DNA of 64,000 bases from Streptomonospora wellingtoniae (GTDB taxonomy: Bacteria; Actinomycetota; Actinomycetes; Streptosporangiales; Streptosporangiaceae), in contig NZ_JAVREK010000022.1 in NCBI RefSeq assembly GCF_031845375.1, forward strand, positions 1 through 64,000. Direction: 5' to 3'. Positions 37,163 through 47,000 of this stretch are shown piece by piece. Within the stretch, counting starts at the first letter, position 1; every line of letters begins with the position of its first letter. The notes under the pieces were generated by a model. That model did not search any database. It saw only the letters and a list, made by a program, of their open reading frames with translations, and was not told the DNA's origin. A program made the translations under genes and the position numbers.

Positions 37163-37261
37163 TCAGCCGATCGCCGCGCCGATCACGACGAGCAGCACGA
37201 TGCCCGCGAGCACCGCGGGCAGCAGCCAGCGCTGCTTGCGGTTGTTGGTGAGCATGCTCAT
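37163..37261 (-). CDS. 32-residue single-helix membrane protein
   Basis: ATG-started frame encoding a short hydrophilic head (MSMLTNNRKQR) and one hydrophobic helix of about 20 residues ending IGAAIG, then TGA. AAGG lies about 10 nt upstream. Its stop is 8 bp from the hairpin, the same relation seen for known genes, which supports its being real. Function unknown. Confidence 0.45.
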   Translation of the reverse strand: MSMLTNNRKQRWLLPAVLAGIVLLVVIGAAIG

Positions 37262-37380
37262 GGTCGACCGGCCTTACTCGCGTGCCGCCGGGGGCGCTGG
37301 TGCCGCATCCGGCTGTGGTTCCGGCCCGCTCGCGTCGGCGCCCCGCGACGGGGGCGGCGCCGGGTGCGCGCCGGGCGCTT

Positions 37381-38004
37381 TCAGCCTAGCGGCCAGGTCG
37401 CGAGGGTCTCGTAGCGGGGCCGCGCCGGATGGTGGCTGCGGACGAGGTGGATCGCGTCGACGGTCCAGAACGGCGTGGCCAGCCCGCCCAAGGCGTAGCG
37501 CAGCGCCGCCATGTCCGTGGGCGGACTGCTGGAAGCCAGCGTCAGGTGCGGCACGAACGCGCGGCGGTCCAGGCGGAGGCCAGACTTGCGCGCGGCCTTG
37601 CGCAGCCCGGCCGCCAGCGCGGTCATGCCGTCGACGTCGCCCTCCAGGCCGGCCCACAGCACCGACGCCTGTTCGCTGTCGCCGGGGAAGGTGCCTCCGC
37701 CGCGGACCGCCGCCGACATCCGCTCGTGCCGCGCGGTCTCGGCCGCGAGGCGCTCCTGTAGGAGCGCCAGGCCGGACTCCTCGACGTCGCCCAGGAACAG
37801 CACCGTGAAGTGCCATTCGGCGCGGTCCCTCCAGCGCAGCCCCAGGCCCGGCCGCGGACGCCCGCCAGGGTCGCCCGACCGCCCGGAGGTGTCGAGCGCA
37901 CCCCGGGCGACGTCGAGCCTGTCGGCGGCGCTCAGCGCGCCGGCGGCGCGCGCCACCTCGTCCAGGACCTCCTTCGGCGGATAAACCGCGACGAAGAGCC
38001 TCAT
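37381..38004 (-). CDS. thpR: RNA 2',3'-cyclic phosphodiesterase (2'-5' RNA ligase family)
   Basis: A 207-residue 2H phosphoesterase with the two HxT/S motifs HFTV (His65) and HLTL (His153). It opens cyclic phosphates on RNA ends. An insertion of roughly 25 residues rich in Gly/Arg/Pro (about 36-58) precedes the first motif. ATG with a GGTGG upstream. Neighbouring genes suggest no pathway. Confidence 0.88.
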   Translation of the reverse strand: MRLFVAVYPPKEVLDEVARAAGALSAADRLDVARGALDTSGRSGDPGGRPRPGLGLRWRDRAEWHFTVLFLGDVEESGLALLQERLAAETARHERMSAAVRGGGTFPGDSEQASVLWAGLEGDVDGMTALAAGLRKAARKSGLRLDRRAFVPHLTLASSSPPTDMAALRYALGGLATPFWTVDAIHLVRSHHPARPRYETLATWPLG

Positions 38005-38175
38005 CCACCACCCCGCATCGTCGTGCCTTGCGATGATCCCGCGTGCGGAAGCATGCCATCGGCCGCGGTCCGGCGGTAGGGCACAGGGCCCTCCGCCGCG
38101 GATCCGCGCTGCGAGGGCGGATCCGCACTCGGTCGGCGGTCGCCGGTCGGCCGCCGGCGGCTCGCGGCGCCCTCG

Positions 38176-39597
38176 TCAGCCGGCGCCGCCGCCCGCCCGC
38201 TGCGCACCGCCCGTGGGCGGCGGCACCGCCGAGACCCGCACAAAGGGGCGCCGCAGCGGCGAGAGCCGCACCCGTACCCGCAGACTGCGGGCCAGGAGCA
38301 CCGACACGACGGCGACCACGAGCACGCTCACCGCGCCGCCGACTCCAAGACTGGCACGCGGGCCGAACGCGTCGGCCAGGAATCCGACGATCGGCGCTCC
38401 GATCGGGGCGACGCCGAGGAACACGAGCATGTAGATGCTCATCACCCGACCGCGCATCTGCGGATCGACGCTGAGCTGGAAGGTGGAGTTCAGCGAGGTG
38501 GTGAAGGTCATGAACGCCACGCCCATGAACACCAGCGAGGCGACGAACGCGCCGTAACCGGGTGCCAGCGCCGAGATCCCCTGCAGCACGCCGAACGCAA
38601 GCGCACCGGAGAGCACGAGGCGCAGCCGGGGGCGTTCGCGGCGGGCCGCCAGCAGCGCTCCGGCGAGCGCGCCGACGGCCAGCGCGGCCGCGGCCGTACC
38701 GAAAGCGGCGGCGCCGGTCCGGAACTCGTTGTTGGCCATCAGCGCGATCTGGTTCTGCACATTGGCGCCGAACATCTGCACGAACACGGTCATGGCCAGC
38801 AGCAGCACCAGGTCCGGGCGGGCCAGCACATAGCGCACGCCCTCCATGGTCTGGCCCTTGCCGCGCGGCGCGGGCTCGGTGACCTGCAGCTCGGCCGGCC
38901 GCATGAGCCACAGGCCGCCCAGCACGGCCAGGAAGGAGGCGGCGTTGATCAGGAATACGGGGCCGCTGCCGATCGCCGAGATCAGCAGTCCGGCGACTGC
39001 GGGGCCGGCGACCCGGCCGAACTGGAAGCTGGCGCTGTTGAGTGCGACGGCGTTGGGCAGGTCGCGGTCGCCGACCATCTCGACGACGAAGGTCTGGCGG
39101 GCGGGGTTGTCGACCACGGTGACCAGGCCCAGCGCGAAGGCGAAGACGTAGACGTGCCAGACCTCGGCGGCGCCGGCGGCTGCCAGCACACCCAGCCCGG
39201 CGGCGAGGACGCCCATGGCGGCCTGGGTGGCGATCAGCAGCCGACGCTTGCCCAGCCTGTCGACGAGGGTGCCGCCCCACAGGCCGAACAGCAGCATCGG
39301 CAGGAACTGCAGGGACGTCGCCACGCCCAGGGCGATGCCGCTGCCGCCGCTGAGCTGAAGCACCAGCCAGTCCTGGGCGACGCGCTGCATCCAGGTACCG
39401 CTGTTGGAGACGACCTGGCCGGCGGCGAAGAGCCGGTAGTTGCGCACCGCCAGCGAGCGGAACATGGAGCTGCGCGGCGCATCGCGCCTTCCGGCCAGAG
39501 CGGTGTCCGGGGTGCCGGCTCCTTCTGTTCCGAGGGCCGCCCCGGACCGGTCCCCGTCCCCCGAGTCCGGCTCGTCCTGCCGCTCGGGTTCGCTCAT
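38176..39597 (-). CDS. MFS exporter (EntS/MFS_3 type)
   Basis: A 473-residue 12-helix transporter with a long hydrophilic N-terminus (1-45) before MFRSLAVRNYRLFAAGQVVSNSGTWMQRVAQDWLVL, the hallmark of the enterobactin-exporter-like branch. Motif A is DRLGKRR after TM2; RGRVMSIYMLVF marks the second half. The gene follows a marR gene on the same strand by 85 bp and is probably its target. Substrate unknown: siderophore or drug. Confidence 0.88.
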   Translation of the reverse strand: MSEPERQDEPDSGDGDRSGAALGTEGAGTPDTALAGRRDAPRSSMFRSLAVRNYRLFAAGQVVSNSGTWMQRVAQDWLVLQLSGGSGIALGVATSLQFLPMLLFGLWGGTLVDRLGKRRLLIATQAAMGVLAAGLGVLAAAGAAEVWHVYVFAFALGLVTVVDNPARQTFVVEMVGDRDLPNAVALNSASFQFGRVAGPAVAGLLISAIGSGPVFLINAASFLAVLGGLWLMRPAELQVTEPAPRGKGQTMEGVRYVLARPDLVLLLAMTVFVQMFGANVQNQIALMANNEFRTGAAAFGTAAAALAVGALAGALLAARRERPRLRLVLSGALAFGVLQGISALAPGYGAFVASLVFMGVAFMTFTTSLNSTFQLSVDPQMRGRVMSIYMLVFLGVAPIGAPIVGFLADAFGPRASLGVGGAVSVLVVAVVSVLLARSLRVRVRLSPLRRPFVRVSAVPPPTGGAQRAGGGAG

Positions 39598-39682
39598 GGC
39601 GTGCTCGGACGCGGAGCCGGTACCGGCCGCGCCCGTCCCCCTCGGTCCTCGGTGCGGCTCGGCGACCGGGGACGGGTCCGGG

Positions 39683-40132
39683 CTAGGCCTGCGTCAGCCG
39701 GTCCATGATCTCGGCCGCCCTGCGCAGGGTGTCCTTCTCCTGCGGGGTCAGCTCCTTGAGGCGCTGAGCCATCCACGCCTGGCGGCGCCGCCGGTCGGCG
39801 CGGACCATCTCCCGGCCCTCCTCGGTGAGGTCGACCAACTGCCTGCGCTGGTCTTCGGGATGCCTGGTGCGCCGCACCAGGCCCCGCTCCTCCAGCGCCG
39901 CCACGATCCGGGTCATCGACGGGGGCTGCACCTTCTCGTGCTCGGCGAGCTCCCCCGGGGTCATCTCGCCGTGGCGGGCGAGGGTGAACAGCGCCGCGTT
40001 CTGCCCCAGCGACAGGGATGCGTCGAGTCGCTGCGCGCGCAGCCTCCGGGCCAGCCTGCCCACGGTCACGCTCAGGACCGACGCCAGCCCGGCGTCGGTC
40101 CTGGTCTGCTGGGACAGCGGAGACTTCTTCAT
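39683..40132 (-). CDS. MarR-family regulator
   Basis: A 149-residue winged-helix regulator: MTPGELAEHEKVQPPSMTRIVAALEERGLVRRTRHPEDQRRQLVDLTEEG is a complete MarR DNA-binding domain including the wing. It leads a two-gene unit with the MFS exporter and likely represses both. A palindrome covers its start codon. The start lacks a good Shine-Dalgarno, so ATG 40132 is somewhat uncertain. Confidence 0.9.
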   Translation of the reverse strand: MKKSPLSQQTRTDAGLASVLSVTVGRLARRLRAQRLDASLSLGQNAALFTLARHGEMTPGELAEHEKVQPPSMTRIVAALEERGLVRRTRHPEDQRRQLVDLTEEGREMVRADRRRRQAWMAQRLKELTPQEKDTLRRAAEIMDRLTQA

Positions 40133-40157
40133 TAGCAGAACTCATTACTTTTGCTAA
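40132..40157. promoter_or_regulatory. MarR operator-like palindrome
   Basis: TTAGCA-N14-TGCTAA, a 6-bp inverted repeat with about two helical turns between centres, overlapping the marR start. It is AT-rich relative to its surroundings. The arms also look like a TTGTTA/TGCTAA promoter on the minus strand, so binding would block transcription. Confidence 0.5.
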
Positions 40158-40310
40158 CAATACCGCGCACCGGGGTGATTCCCCGGCTGACCGGGAGGCC
40201 ACAGCGCCCTGTCCGCGAGGGCACACCGGCGCCCCGCCCGCTCCCGGGCGCACGGCGGCGCACGGCGGCTGCGGGCACCGGTGCCCGCAGCCTATTCGGC
40301 CCGCGGCCGG

Positions 40311-41810
40311 TCACAGACCCAGCAGCGCCTTGATCGGCCCGAGCGCGAAGTACACCGCGAAGGCGGCGGCCACGATCCACAGCAGCGGATGGATCTCGCG
40401 CACGCGCCCCTGGGCGACCTTGATCACGGTGTAGCTGATGAAACCGACGCCGATGCCGTTGGCGATGGAGTAGCTGAACGGCATCATCACGATCGTCAAG
40501 AACGCGGGGATCCCGATCGCGTAGTCGCTGAAGGGGATCTTGGTGACCTGTGTGGCCATCATGAAACCGACGATGACCAGCACCGGCGTGGCGGCCTCGA
40601 ACGGCACCAGCTCGACCAGCGGCGAGAACAGCGTCGCCACGAGGAACAGCGCACCCGTGACGACCGGTGCGATGCCGGTGCGGGCGCCCTCACCGACACC
40701 GGCCGCGGACTCGGCGAAGACCGTGTTGACCGAGGCCGGAGCGACACCGCCGGCGATCGTGCCCAGCGAGTCGACGATCAGCACCTCGCGTGCGCGCGGG
40801 ACGTTGCCCTCCTCGTCCAGCAGGTCCGCCTGCCCGGCCACGCCGACCATCGTTCCCATCGTGTCGAAGAAGTCGGCGAGCAGCAGTGTGAAGATCAGCA
40901 GGATGACCGCGATCGTTCCGGCGTTGGCGAAGCTGCCGAACAGGTTGAAGTGACCGATGAGGCTGAAGTCGGGCAGGGAGACGACGTCGCCGACCGCTGC
41001 GGGCAGCGACGGCACGGTCAGCGACCAGCCCTCGGGGTTCACCTCGCCGCCGCCGGCGTCCATCGGACCGACCTCCGCCAACGCCTCGATCGCGATCGCC
41101 ACGGCGGTGGCTGCAGTGATCCCGATCAGCATGGCGCCGCGTACCCGGTTGACGATCAGCGCGATGGTCAGGAGCAGGCCGACGACGAACACCAGGATCG
41201 GCCAGCCCGACAGGTTCCCGTCGCCCAACTGCACCGGGACGGTGGTGCCGGCCGCGTCGGGCACCCGGCGGATGAAGCCCGCGTTGACGAAGCCCACCAG
41301 CGCCAGGAACAAGCCCACGCCCACCGCGATGGCGCTCTTCAACTCGGGCGGGATGGCCCGGAACACCGCGGTGCGGAACCCGGTCAGCACCAACAGGAGC
41401 AGGACGGCGCCTTCGAGGATCAGCACGCCCATCGCGTCGGCCCAGGTCATCTCCGGCGCCAGGGAGTAGGCGACGATGACGTTGAGGCCCATGCCCGCCG
41501 CCAGCGCGAACGGGTAGCGGCTGACGACGCCCATCAGGATGGTGATCACACCGCCGACCAGCGCCGTGGTCGCCGCCACCTGAGGGATGCCCAGGGTTTC
41601 GCCGTTCATGTCCTCGGCGGTGCCGATGATCAGCGGGTTGAGCACGATGATGTAGGCCATGGCGAAGAACGTCGCCAGGCCGCCGCGGATCTCCCGGGGG
41701 AACGTGGATCCCCGTTCGCGGACGTGGAAGTAGCGGTCGAGGCGCACCGCGAGACCGCCCGGACGCGCGGCGGGGCGGCCCCCGCCGGGCTGCTGTGGGT
41801 TCTGCTTCAC
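40311..41810 (-). CDS. AzgA-type (NCS2) purine permease
   Basis: A 499-residue permease for adenine/guanine/hypoxanthine with about 12-14 helices. The N-terminal REIRGGLATFFAMAYIIVLNP, GMGLNVIVAYSL and LLLADFFDTMGTMVGVAGQADLLDEEG are AzgA signatures, and ASVNTVFAESAAGVGEGARTG is the substrate region. GTG start. A TTCGTACGAA palindrome lies upstream. The divergent DUF2530 gene is a frequent actinobacterial partner. Confidence 0.92.
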   Translation of the reverse strand: MKQNPQQPGGGRPAARPGGLAVRLDRYFHVRERGSTFPREIRGGLATFFAMAYIIVLNPLIIGTAEDMNGETLGIPQVAATTALVGGVITILMGVVSRYPFALAAGMGLNVIVAYSLAPEMTWADAMGVLILEGAVLLLLVLTGFRTAVFRAIPPELKSAIAVGVGLFLALVGFVNAGFIRRVPDAAGTTVPVQLGDGNLSGWPILVFVVGLLLTIALIVNRVRGAMLIGITAATAVAIAIEALAEVGPMDAGGGEVNPEGWSLTVPSLPAAVGDVVSLPDFSLIGHFNLFGSFANAGTIAVILLIFTLLLADFFDTMGTMVGVAGQADLLDEEGNVPRAREVLIVDSLGTIAGGVAPASVNTVFAESAAGVGEGARTGIAPVVTGALFLVATLFSPLVELVPFEAATPVLVIVGFMMATQVTKIPFSDYAIGIPAFLTIVMMPFSYSIANGIGVGFISYTVIKVAQGRVREIHPLLWIVAAAFAVYFALGPIKALLGL

Positions 41811-41862
41811 TCACTCGACCTTGGCAGACGGGGATTCGGCACGAGGCCAGAGTAGTTGCAGC

Positions 41863-41872
41863 TTCGTACGAA
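41863..41872. promoter_or_regulatory. TTCGTACGAA palindrome before purine permease
   Basis: Perfect 10-bp palindrome located where the -35 would be for a TACTCT -10 on the minus strand (41849-41854). Possible operator for purine-responsive control. Confidence 0.35.
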
Positions 41873-42022
41873 TCGGTACATCCCACCCGAGGCTGTACTG
41901 GGCGGACCATACGAACGCCCCAGGGGCGCCGCCAGCACGCGGCGCGGCACCGCGGCGCAGGCGCGGCACCCGGACGCGCCGACGCCGGACCGCCGCACCC
42001 GGGCGCGCGTGCCACCGTCGAC

Positions 42023-42028
42023 TAGCCT
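42023..42028 (+). promoter_or_regulatory. -10 element for leaderless DUF2530 gene
   Basis: TAGCCT, 6 nt before GTG 42035, no Shine-Dalgarno between. Confidence 0.45.
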
Positions 42029-42034
42029 GAAAGC

Positions 42035-42433
42035 GTGCGCCATCCACGCAAGCCCGATCCCGAGGTCCTGGAGAGCGACTACCGCGTCCCGACGGCTCTC
42101 GGCACGGCCGCGTGGGCCGCCGCCCTGATCGCCCTCCTCGTGATGGGCGACGGCCTGGCCGAGCAGGACCGCTGGTGGCGCTGGGTATGCCTGACCGGGA
42201 TCGTCTTCGGGCTCTTCGGTTACGCCTACATCCCCCGGCACCTGCGCAAGCACGCCGAATCCAGCCGGCGCCGCGCCGCCGAGGCGGACGGCGTCGTCCC
42301 CGGCCAGGGCGCTCCAGCCGAGGGGTGCGGCTCGGCCGAGCGCGCCGCGCGCGACGGCGGGGCTGCAGCACCGGGTGCACCGGCAGCCGACCCCGCCGAC
42401 GAGCCGCACGACGGGGCCCGCGGCGGCGGATAG
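42035..42433 (+). CDS. DUF2530 two-helix membrane protein
   Basis: A 132-residue protein beginning with a charged stretch (RHPRKPDPEVLESDYRVPTALGTAAW) and two TM helices (about 22-40 and 50-66), then a long Ala/Gly/Asp-rich tail. The N-terminal part matches actinobacterial DUF2530. It is divergent from the purine permease, a linkage often kept in actinobacteria. Function unknown. Confidence 0.8.
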   Translation: MRHPRKPDPEVLESDYRVPTALGTAAWAAALIALLVMGDGLAEQDRWWRWVCLTGIVFGLFGYAYIPRHLRKHAESSRRRAAEADGVVPGQGAPAEGCGSAERAARDGGAAAPGAPAADPADEPHDGARGGG

Positions 42434-42510
42434 CACCCGCCTGGGAGATTCGAGGTGCGCGGCGAACGCGCCCGAGCCCGCGAACGCACACGCCACGGGT
42501 GGCACTGCCT

Positions 42511-42516
42511 GATAAT
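42511..42516 (+). promoter_or_regulatory. -10 element for leaderless methyltransferase gene
   Basis: GATAAT, 6 nt before GTG 42523, no Shine-Dalgarno between. Confidence 0.4.
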
Positions 42517-42522
42517 GGGCGC

Positions 42523-44007
42523 GTGTCTGATTCGTTTCGCCCGTTTCCGCACGCACTCGCCGATCGGCTCCGCAAGACGCTGATCGACGCCGACTACACC
42601 GTCTCCGGCGTGCGCGACCGGCTCGGCGACATGGCCTCGCGGGCGCTCGCCCGCGAGCAGCTGACCCCTGCCCTGCGCGCCACGGGCGGCGAGGAGCGTC
42701 TGGGGGTACTGCTGCGCCTGTGGTGGCTGCAGGAGCCGGTGGCCGCGAGTGCGGCGCGCGCCGTGCTGCCGATCGACGACCTCGCCGACGCCGGCCTGGT
42801 CGCCGCGAGCGAGGACGGCGTGCGCGCGCTGGTGCACCTGGCCCCCTGGGAGATGGACGAGGGCCGCCCGGGCTTCGTCGTCTCCGACCCCACGGTGCGT
42901 CCCGGGCAGGGTGTGCCCCGCCCCGACCACGTCGTCGGCGCCGGCGGCGCGTCCGCGAGCATGGCCCAGCTCCTGGTCGAGGGCCCGTTCGAACGCGCGC
43001 TGGACGTCGGCACCGGCTGCGGCGTGCAGGCGCTGCACCTGGCCTCCCGGACCGCCGAGGTGGCGGCCACCGACGTCAATCCGCGGGCTCTGCGCCTGGC
43101 CGAGATCACCTGGGCCCTGTCCGACGTGCCGCACGTGCGCCCGCTGCAGGGATCGCTCTACGAGCCGGTCGCCGGCGAGCGCTTCGACCTGATCGCGTGC
43201 AATCCGCCGTTCGTCATCACTCCCGACGCCCGCTATACCTACCGGGAGTCCGGCCTTGCCGGCGACGGCGTCTGCGCCGAACTGGTCCGGCGCGCCCCGA
43301 CCTACCTCACCGACGGCGGCTGGTGCCAGATCCTGGCCAACTGGCTGCACGTCGAGGGCGAGGACTGGCGCGACCGGGTCGGCGAGTGGATGGCCGGCAC
43401 CGGCTGCTCGGGGTGGGTGGTCCAGCGCGATGTGCAGGACCCGGCCGAGTACGTCGAACTGTGGCTGCGCGACTCCTGCGAGGTCGGCAGCCCCGAGTAC
43501 ACCCGGCGCTACGACGCCTGGCTGGACTACTTCGAGCGCGAGGCGGTCCAGGGCATCGGCTACGGCTGGATCAGCCTGCGCAACGACGTCGCCCAGGACG
43601 CCGCCGTGCGCCTTGAGGAGTTCCGCCACGAGATCGAGCAGCCGGTGGGGCGCTACCTGCCCGAGGTCGTCGACGGCGCCATGACCGCCAACCGGCTCAC
43701 CGACGCGGCGCTGCTGTCGGCACACGTGGCACTGGCGCCCGAGGTTGTCGAGGAGCGCGTCGGGGTGCCCGGCGCGCCCGACCCCGAACGCATCCTGCTG
43801 CGCCAGCGCGGCGGCCTGCGGCGGGTGGCCCAGGTCGGCACGATCGAGGCGGCGCTGGCCAGCGTGTGCGACGGCACGATGCCGGTGGGGCCGCTGCTGG
43901 ACGCGATCGCCGAGCTGACCGACCGCGACGCCGCCGAGGTCCGCGCCCGCACGCCCGACGTGCTGCGGTCCCTGATCGCCGAAGGCTTCTTCCGCGTCGC
44001 GCGGTAG
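42523..44007 (+). CDS. N6/N5-type SAM-dependent methyltransferase with NPPF motif
   Basis: A 494-residue protein. An N-terminal helical domain (1-150) precedes a class I methyltransferase fold with DVGTGCG (161-167, SAM binding), ATDVNPRALRLA and NPPF (227-230). NPPF occurs in enzymes that methylate amide or amino nitrogens (PrmC, RsmC, HemK-like). A C-terminal region of about 180 residues follows, ending in a helical domain. The upstream open frame is ignored because of the -10 next to GTG. Target (rRNA, tRNA or protein) unknown. Confidence 0.85.
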   Translation: MSDSFRPFPHALADRLRKTLIDADYTVSGVRDRLGDMASRALAREQLTPALRATGGEERLGVLLRLWWLQEPVAASAARAVLPIDDLADAGLVAASEDGVRALVHLAPWEMDEGRPGFVVSDPTVRPGQGVPRPDHVVGAGGASASMAQLLVEGPFERALDVGTGCGVQALHLASRTAEVAATDVNPRALRLAEITWALSDVPHVRPLQGSLYEPVAGERFDLIACNPPFVITPDARYTYRESGLAGDGVCAELVRRAPTYLTDGGWCQILANWLHVEGEDWRDRVGEWMAGTGCSGWVVQRDVQDPAEYVELWLRDSCEVGSPEYTRRYDAWLDYFEREAVQGIGYGWISLRNDVAQDAAVRLEEFRHEIEQPVGRYLPEVVDGAMTANRLTDAALLSAHVALAPEVVEERVGVPGAPDPERILLRQRGGLRRVAQVGTIEAALASVCDGTMPVGPLLDAIAELTDRDAAEVRARTPDVLRSLIAEGFFRVAR

Positions 44008-44037
44008 GCCGCACCCGGAGGTCGGCCCCGCCGCCAG

Positions 44038-47000
44038 TCAGTCCAGGTCGGCCTCCGCCAGCAGCACCGGCACGGACCGCGGGTCGCGCAACACCGACGC
44101 GACCAGGTGGCGGGCGTCCCAGCGCTCCGCCAGCAGGCACAGCGCGCGGGCCAGGCCGTCGGTGGTCGAAGCGTGGGCGGTCTTGCCGTCGCAGAACCAC
44201 TCCACGGCAGTGCCGTCGACGGTCAGCTCCTCGTGGTGGATGTAGGTCAGGACGCCTCCGGGCAGGAACGCCCCGACTTCGTCGGGCACCGGCAGCACCT
44301 CGCCCGTCGACTCGACCTGCGCGTCTACGTCCTCGCTGGCCAGCGCCAGGTCGAGCACGTCCGCGAGCGCGGCGGCCGAGCGTGCCGGGGCCAGGACAGC
44401 GGGGCGCTCTCCCAGAAGCGGCAGCAGGTCGGGCCGGTCGACGACGACCGCGTCCTCGGCGTCGGCCAGCACGATCGCGCCGCCTTGGACCGCGCGGACA
44501 CGCTCGGGCGGGGAGACCCGGTCGGCGTCGACTCCGGCCAGCGCGGTCCACAGCTCCCGCAGCGCCCGGCGGTCGACGTGGCGGTCGGGGTCGGCCATGC
44601 GGTCCAGCAGGTCGTCGGGGCCGTCGGCCTCGGCCAGCAGACCGGCCAGGTCCGAGCGCACCCCGAGCGCGGCCGCGAGGCCGTCGTCGAGACCGCCGGG
44701 AGCGGGGTCGTAGAGCCCGGCCAGCACGGGATCGGCGTCGGCGGTGCGCAGGTCGGTGGGGCGCCGCCCGTCGAGTACGGCCCCGGTGCGCAGCCACCAG
44801 GCGGTGTAGGAGGGGACGTCGACGACCCGGCCGCGCTCGCCCAGGACGCGGGCGGGCGCGGTCACCGCCTCGCGCAGCCGCTGGCCCGCGAGCAGCTCCA
44901 GCGCCTGCGGCCAGCGGTCCGCGCGCACGAACTCCAGGTCGGCGACGCCGGTGAACTCGGCGACCACGGGCGGAAGGTCGGGGTCGCCCAGCCGCTCGGC
45001 GACCTCCTCGGCCCACTCGTCCAGGCCGTCGAGGCCGTCGAGCCCGTTCCCGCTGCGGGCGTCCTCCAGCGCGGCGCCCAGGGTGAGGTCGGCGGTGCGC
45101 ACCACCGTGAAGGAGTCGAGGACGCCGACCGCGGCCAGGGCGGCCTCGCCGTAGCGCTCGACGAGGTCGGCGGCGACGGTTCCGAAGGGCGCGTCGTCGG
45201 TCAGGATGCCGCGGAGCGGGCTGCCGGGCAGCAGCAGCTCGCCGGCGACAGAGTAGCCCCCCTCGTCGTCGCGCAGCGCCAGCTCGGCGAGCCAGGGCGC
45301 GTCCCCGGCGGTGGTCTCGCCCAGCGCCACCAGGTCCAGCACGGGGCCGCAGACGGCCTCGGGGTCGTCGGCGTCCAGCGAGTTCTCCACGGCTGCGCGC
45401 GTCTGCGGGTCCGCGAGGACCGCCGCCGGGCCGGCCTCGACCGCGCCCAGCCGCTCCAGCAGCGGGTCGGCGGCTTCGGGGTGGACGACGCGCAGCCCGA
45501 GCGGGCTCAGCCGCCCGGCCTCGGCCGCGCCGAAGGTGTCGCCCGAGGGCACGAGCAGTCCGCGGGGGCCGCGCACCAGCCGGCCGTCGGCCAGCGGAAC
45601 CGGCAGCGCGCCGAGCTCGCCGATGTCCACCCCGCTCTGCCCGGCCGTGCGCAGGGCCGCGTAGAGGCGCGCCCACCAGGCGGGCTCGCGGTCGAGGTCG
45701 CCGAGCAGGTCGGCCAGCTCCGCGAGGCCCAGTCGGCGGACCCGCAGCTGGGCCAGCGCCGGGTGGTAGGGGTCGAGGCCGCCGGGCAGCGCCGTGCCGA
45801 CGACCTCGGAGAGTACGGAGACGACCTCGGGGCCGCCCTCGAGCACCACCGCGTCGCGCGGACGGACCGGCTCCCCGCCGGCGGTGCGCAGGAAGGGGGT
45901 GTCGGGCAGCGGCTTGGCGGCGGCGGAGCGGAAGCGCCCGTCGAACTCGCCGTAGCCCATCAGCGACCGCGGCACCAGGTCCAGCGCCGCGCGCGGGTCG
46001 AGCTCGCACAGCAGGTCGCAGTAGGCGTCGGCGGACTCGGCGATCAGCGTCTCGGCCGCCGGGCCCGCGGCGACACGGCGGCGGTCGGGGCCGAGCGGGA
46101 AGGTGCCGATGAGCAACGCGGGCAGCGCGAGCGCGTCGTCGGTGGGTGTGGGCGCGTGCACGACGGCGGAGACGTCGTCGGGTAGCGGGGCGGCGCCGCC
46201 CTCGGGCGTGAGGGCGACAGCCCAGGTGAGCGTCCACTCCAGCCGTCCGCGCTCCTCGCTGGGCCGGTCGGCCAGCAGAGCGGGGTCGAACCGGCCGGTC
46301 CGGGTGGCGGTGCGCCAGCGCACGGTGTGCGTCTCGGCGGCCCCGCCCCGGGACTGCGCGCCGCCGCCGTCCGCGGTCCCCGGCGCGCGGTGCTCCACGC
46401 GGGTGAGCACGTCCGCCCCGGTCGCGGGCTCGCGGGTGAGGATACGTTCGCCGGTGTCGGTGGAGACGCGGATTTCGGCGAGGTCCGCCAGCGCCAGCAG
46501 CACGGCGGGGGTGGTGGACTCCAGCAGCTCGCGCAGGCGCTCGGCGGACTCGGGGTCGCGCAGCACCAGGACGACCTCGGTGTCGTAGCCCTCGGAGGGC
46601 TGCGCGTCGGCGGCGAAGGGCAGACGCAGCAGCGGCAGATGGCCGCCGCGCCGCTCCAGCTCCTCAGCGAGGCCGGGGGCGCGTCCGTCGGCGGTTGCGG
46701 CGTCGAGCGCGGGCCGGGCCAGGGCGCGGCTCCAGCGCACGGCGCCCGCGGCGGAGGCGACCGCGATGTCGTCGCTGAAGGCGGCGACGGCGGAGAATCC
46801 GACGCCGAAGCGGCCGGTCGATCCGGGGTCGCCCTCGTCGCGCTTGGCGGAGGCGCGCAGGGTGGACAGCGACTCCACGCCCGCCGCGGTCAGGGGTGCA
46901 CCCGTGTTGGCCGCGCTGAAACGGTCTCCACGCAGCTCCAGGCGGAGTCTGCCGGGCACGCCGGCCCGCCGCGCGGCGTCGGCGGCGTTCTGCGCCAGCT

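Noticed and set aside
44107..46185. 692-residue plus-strand open frame inside the sacsin-like gene
   Set aside because: Shadow frame; the minus strand carries the GHKL motifs.
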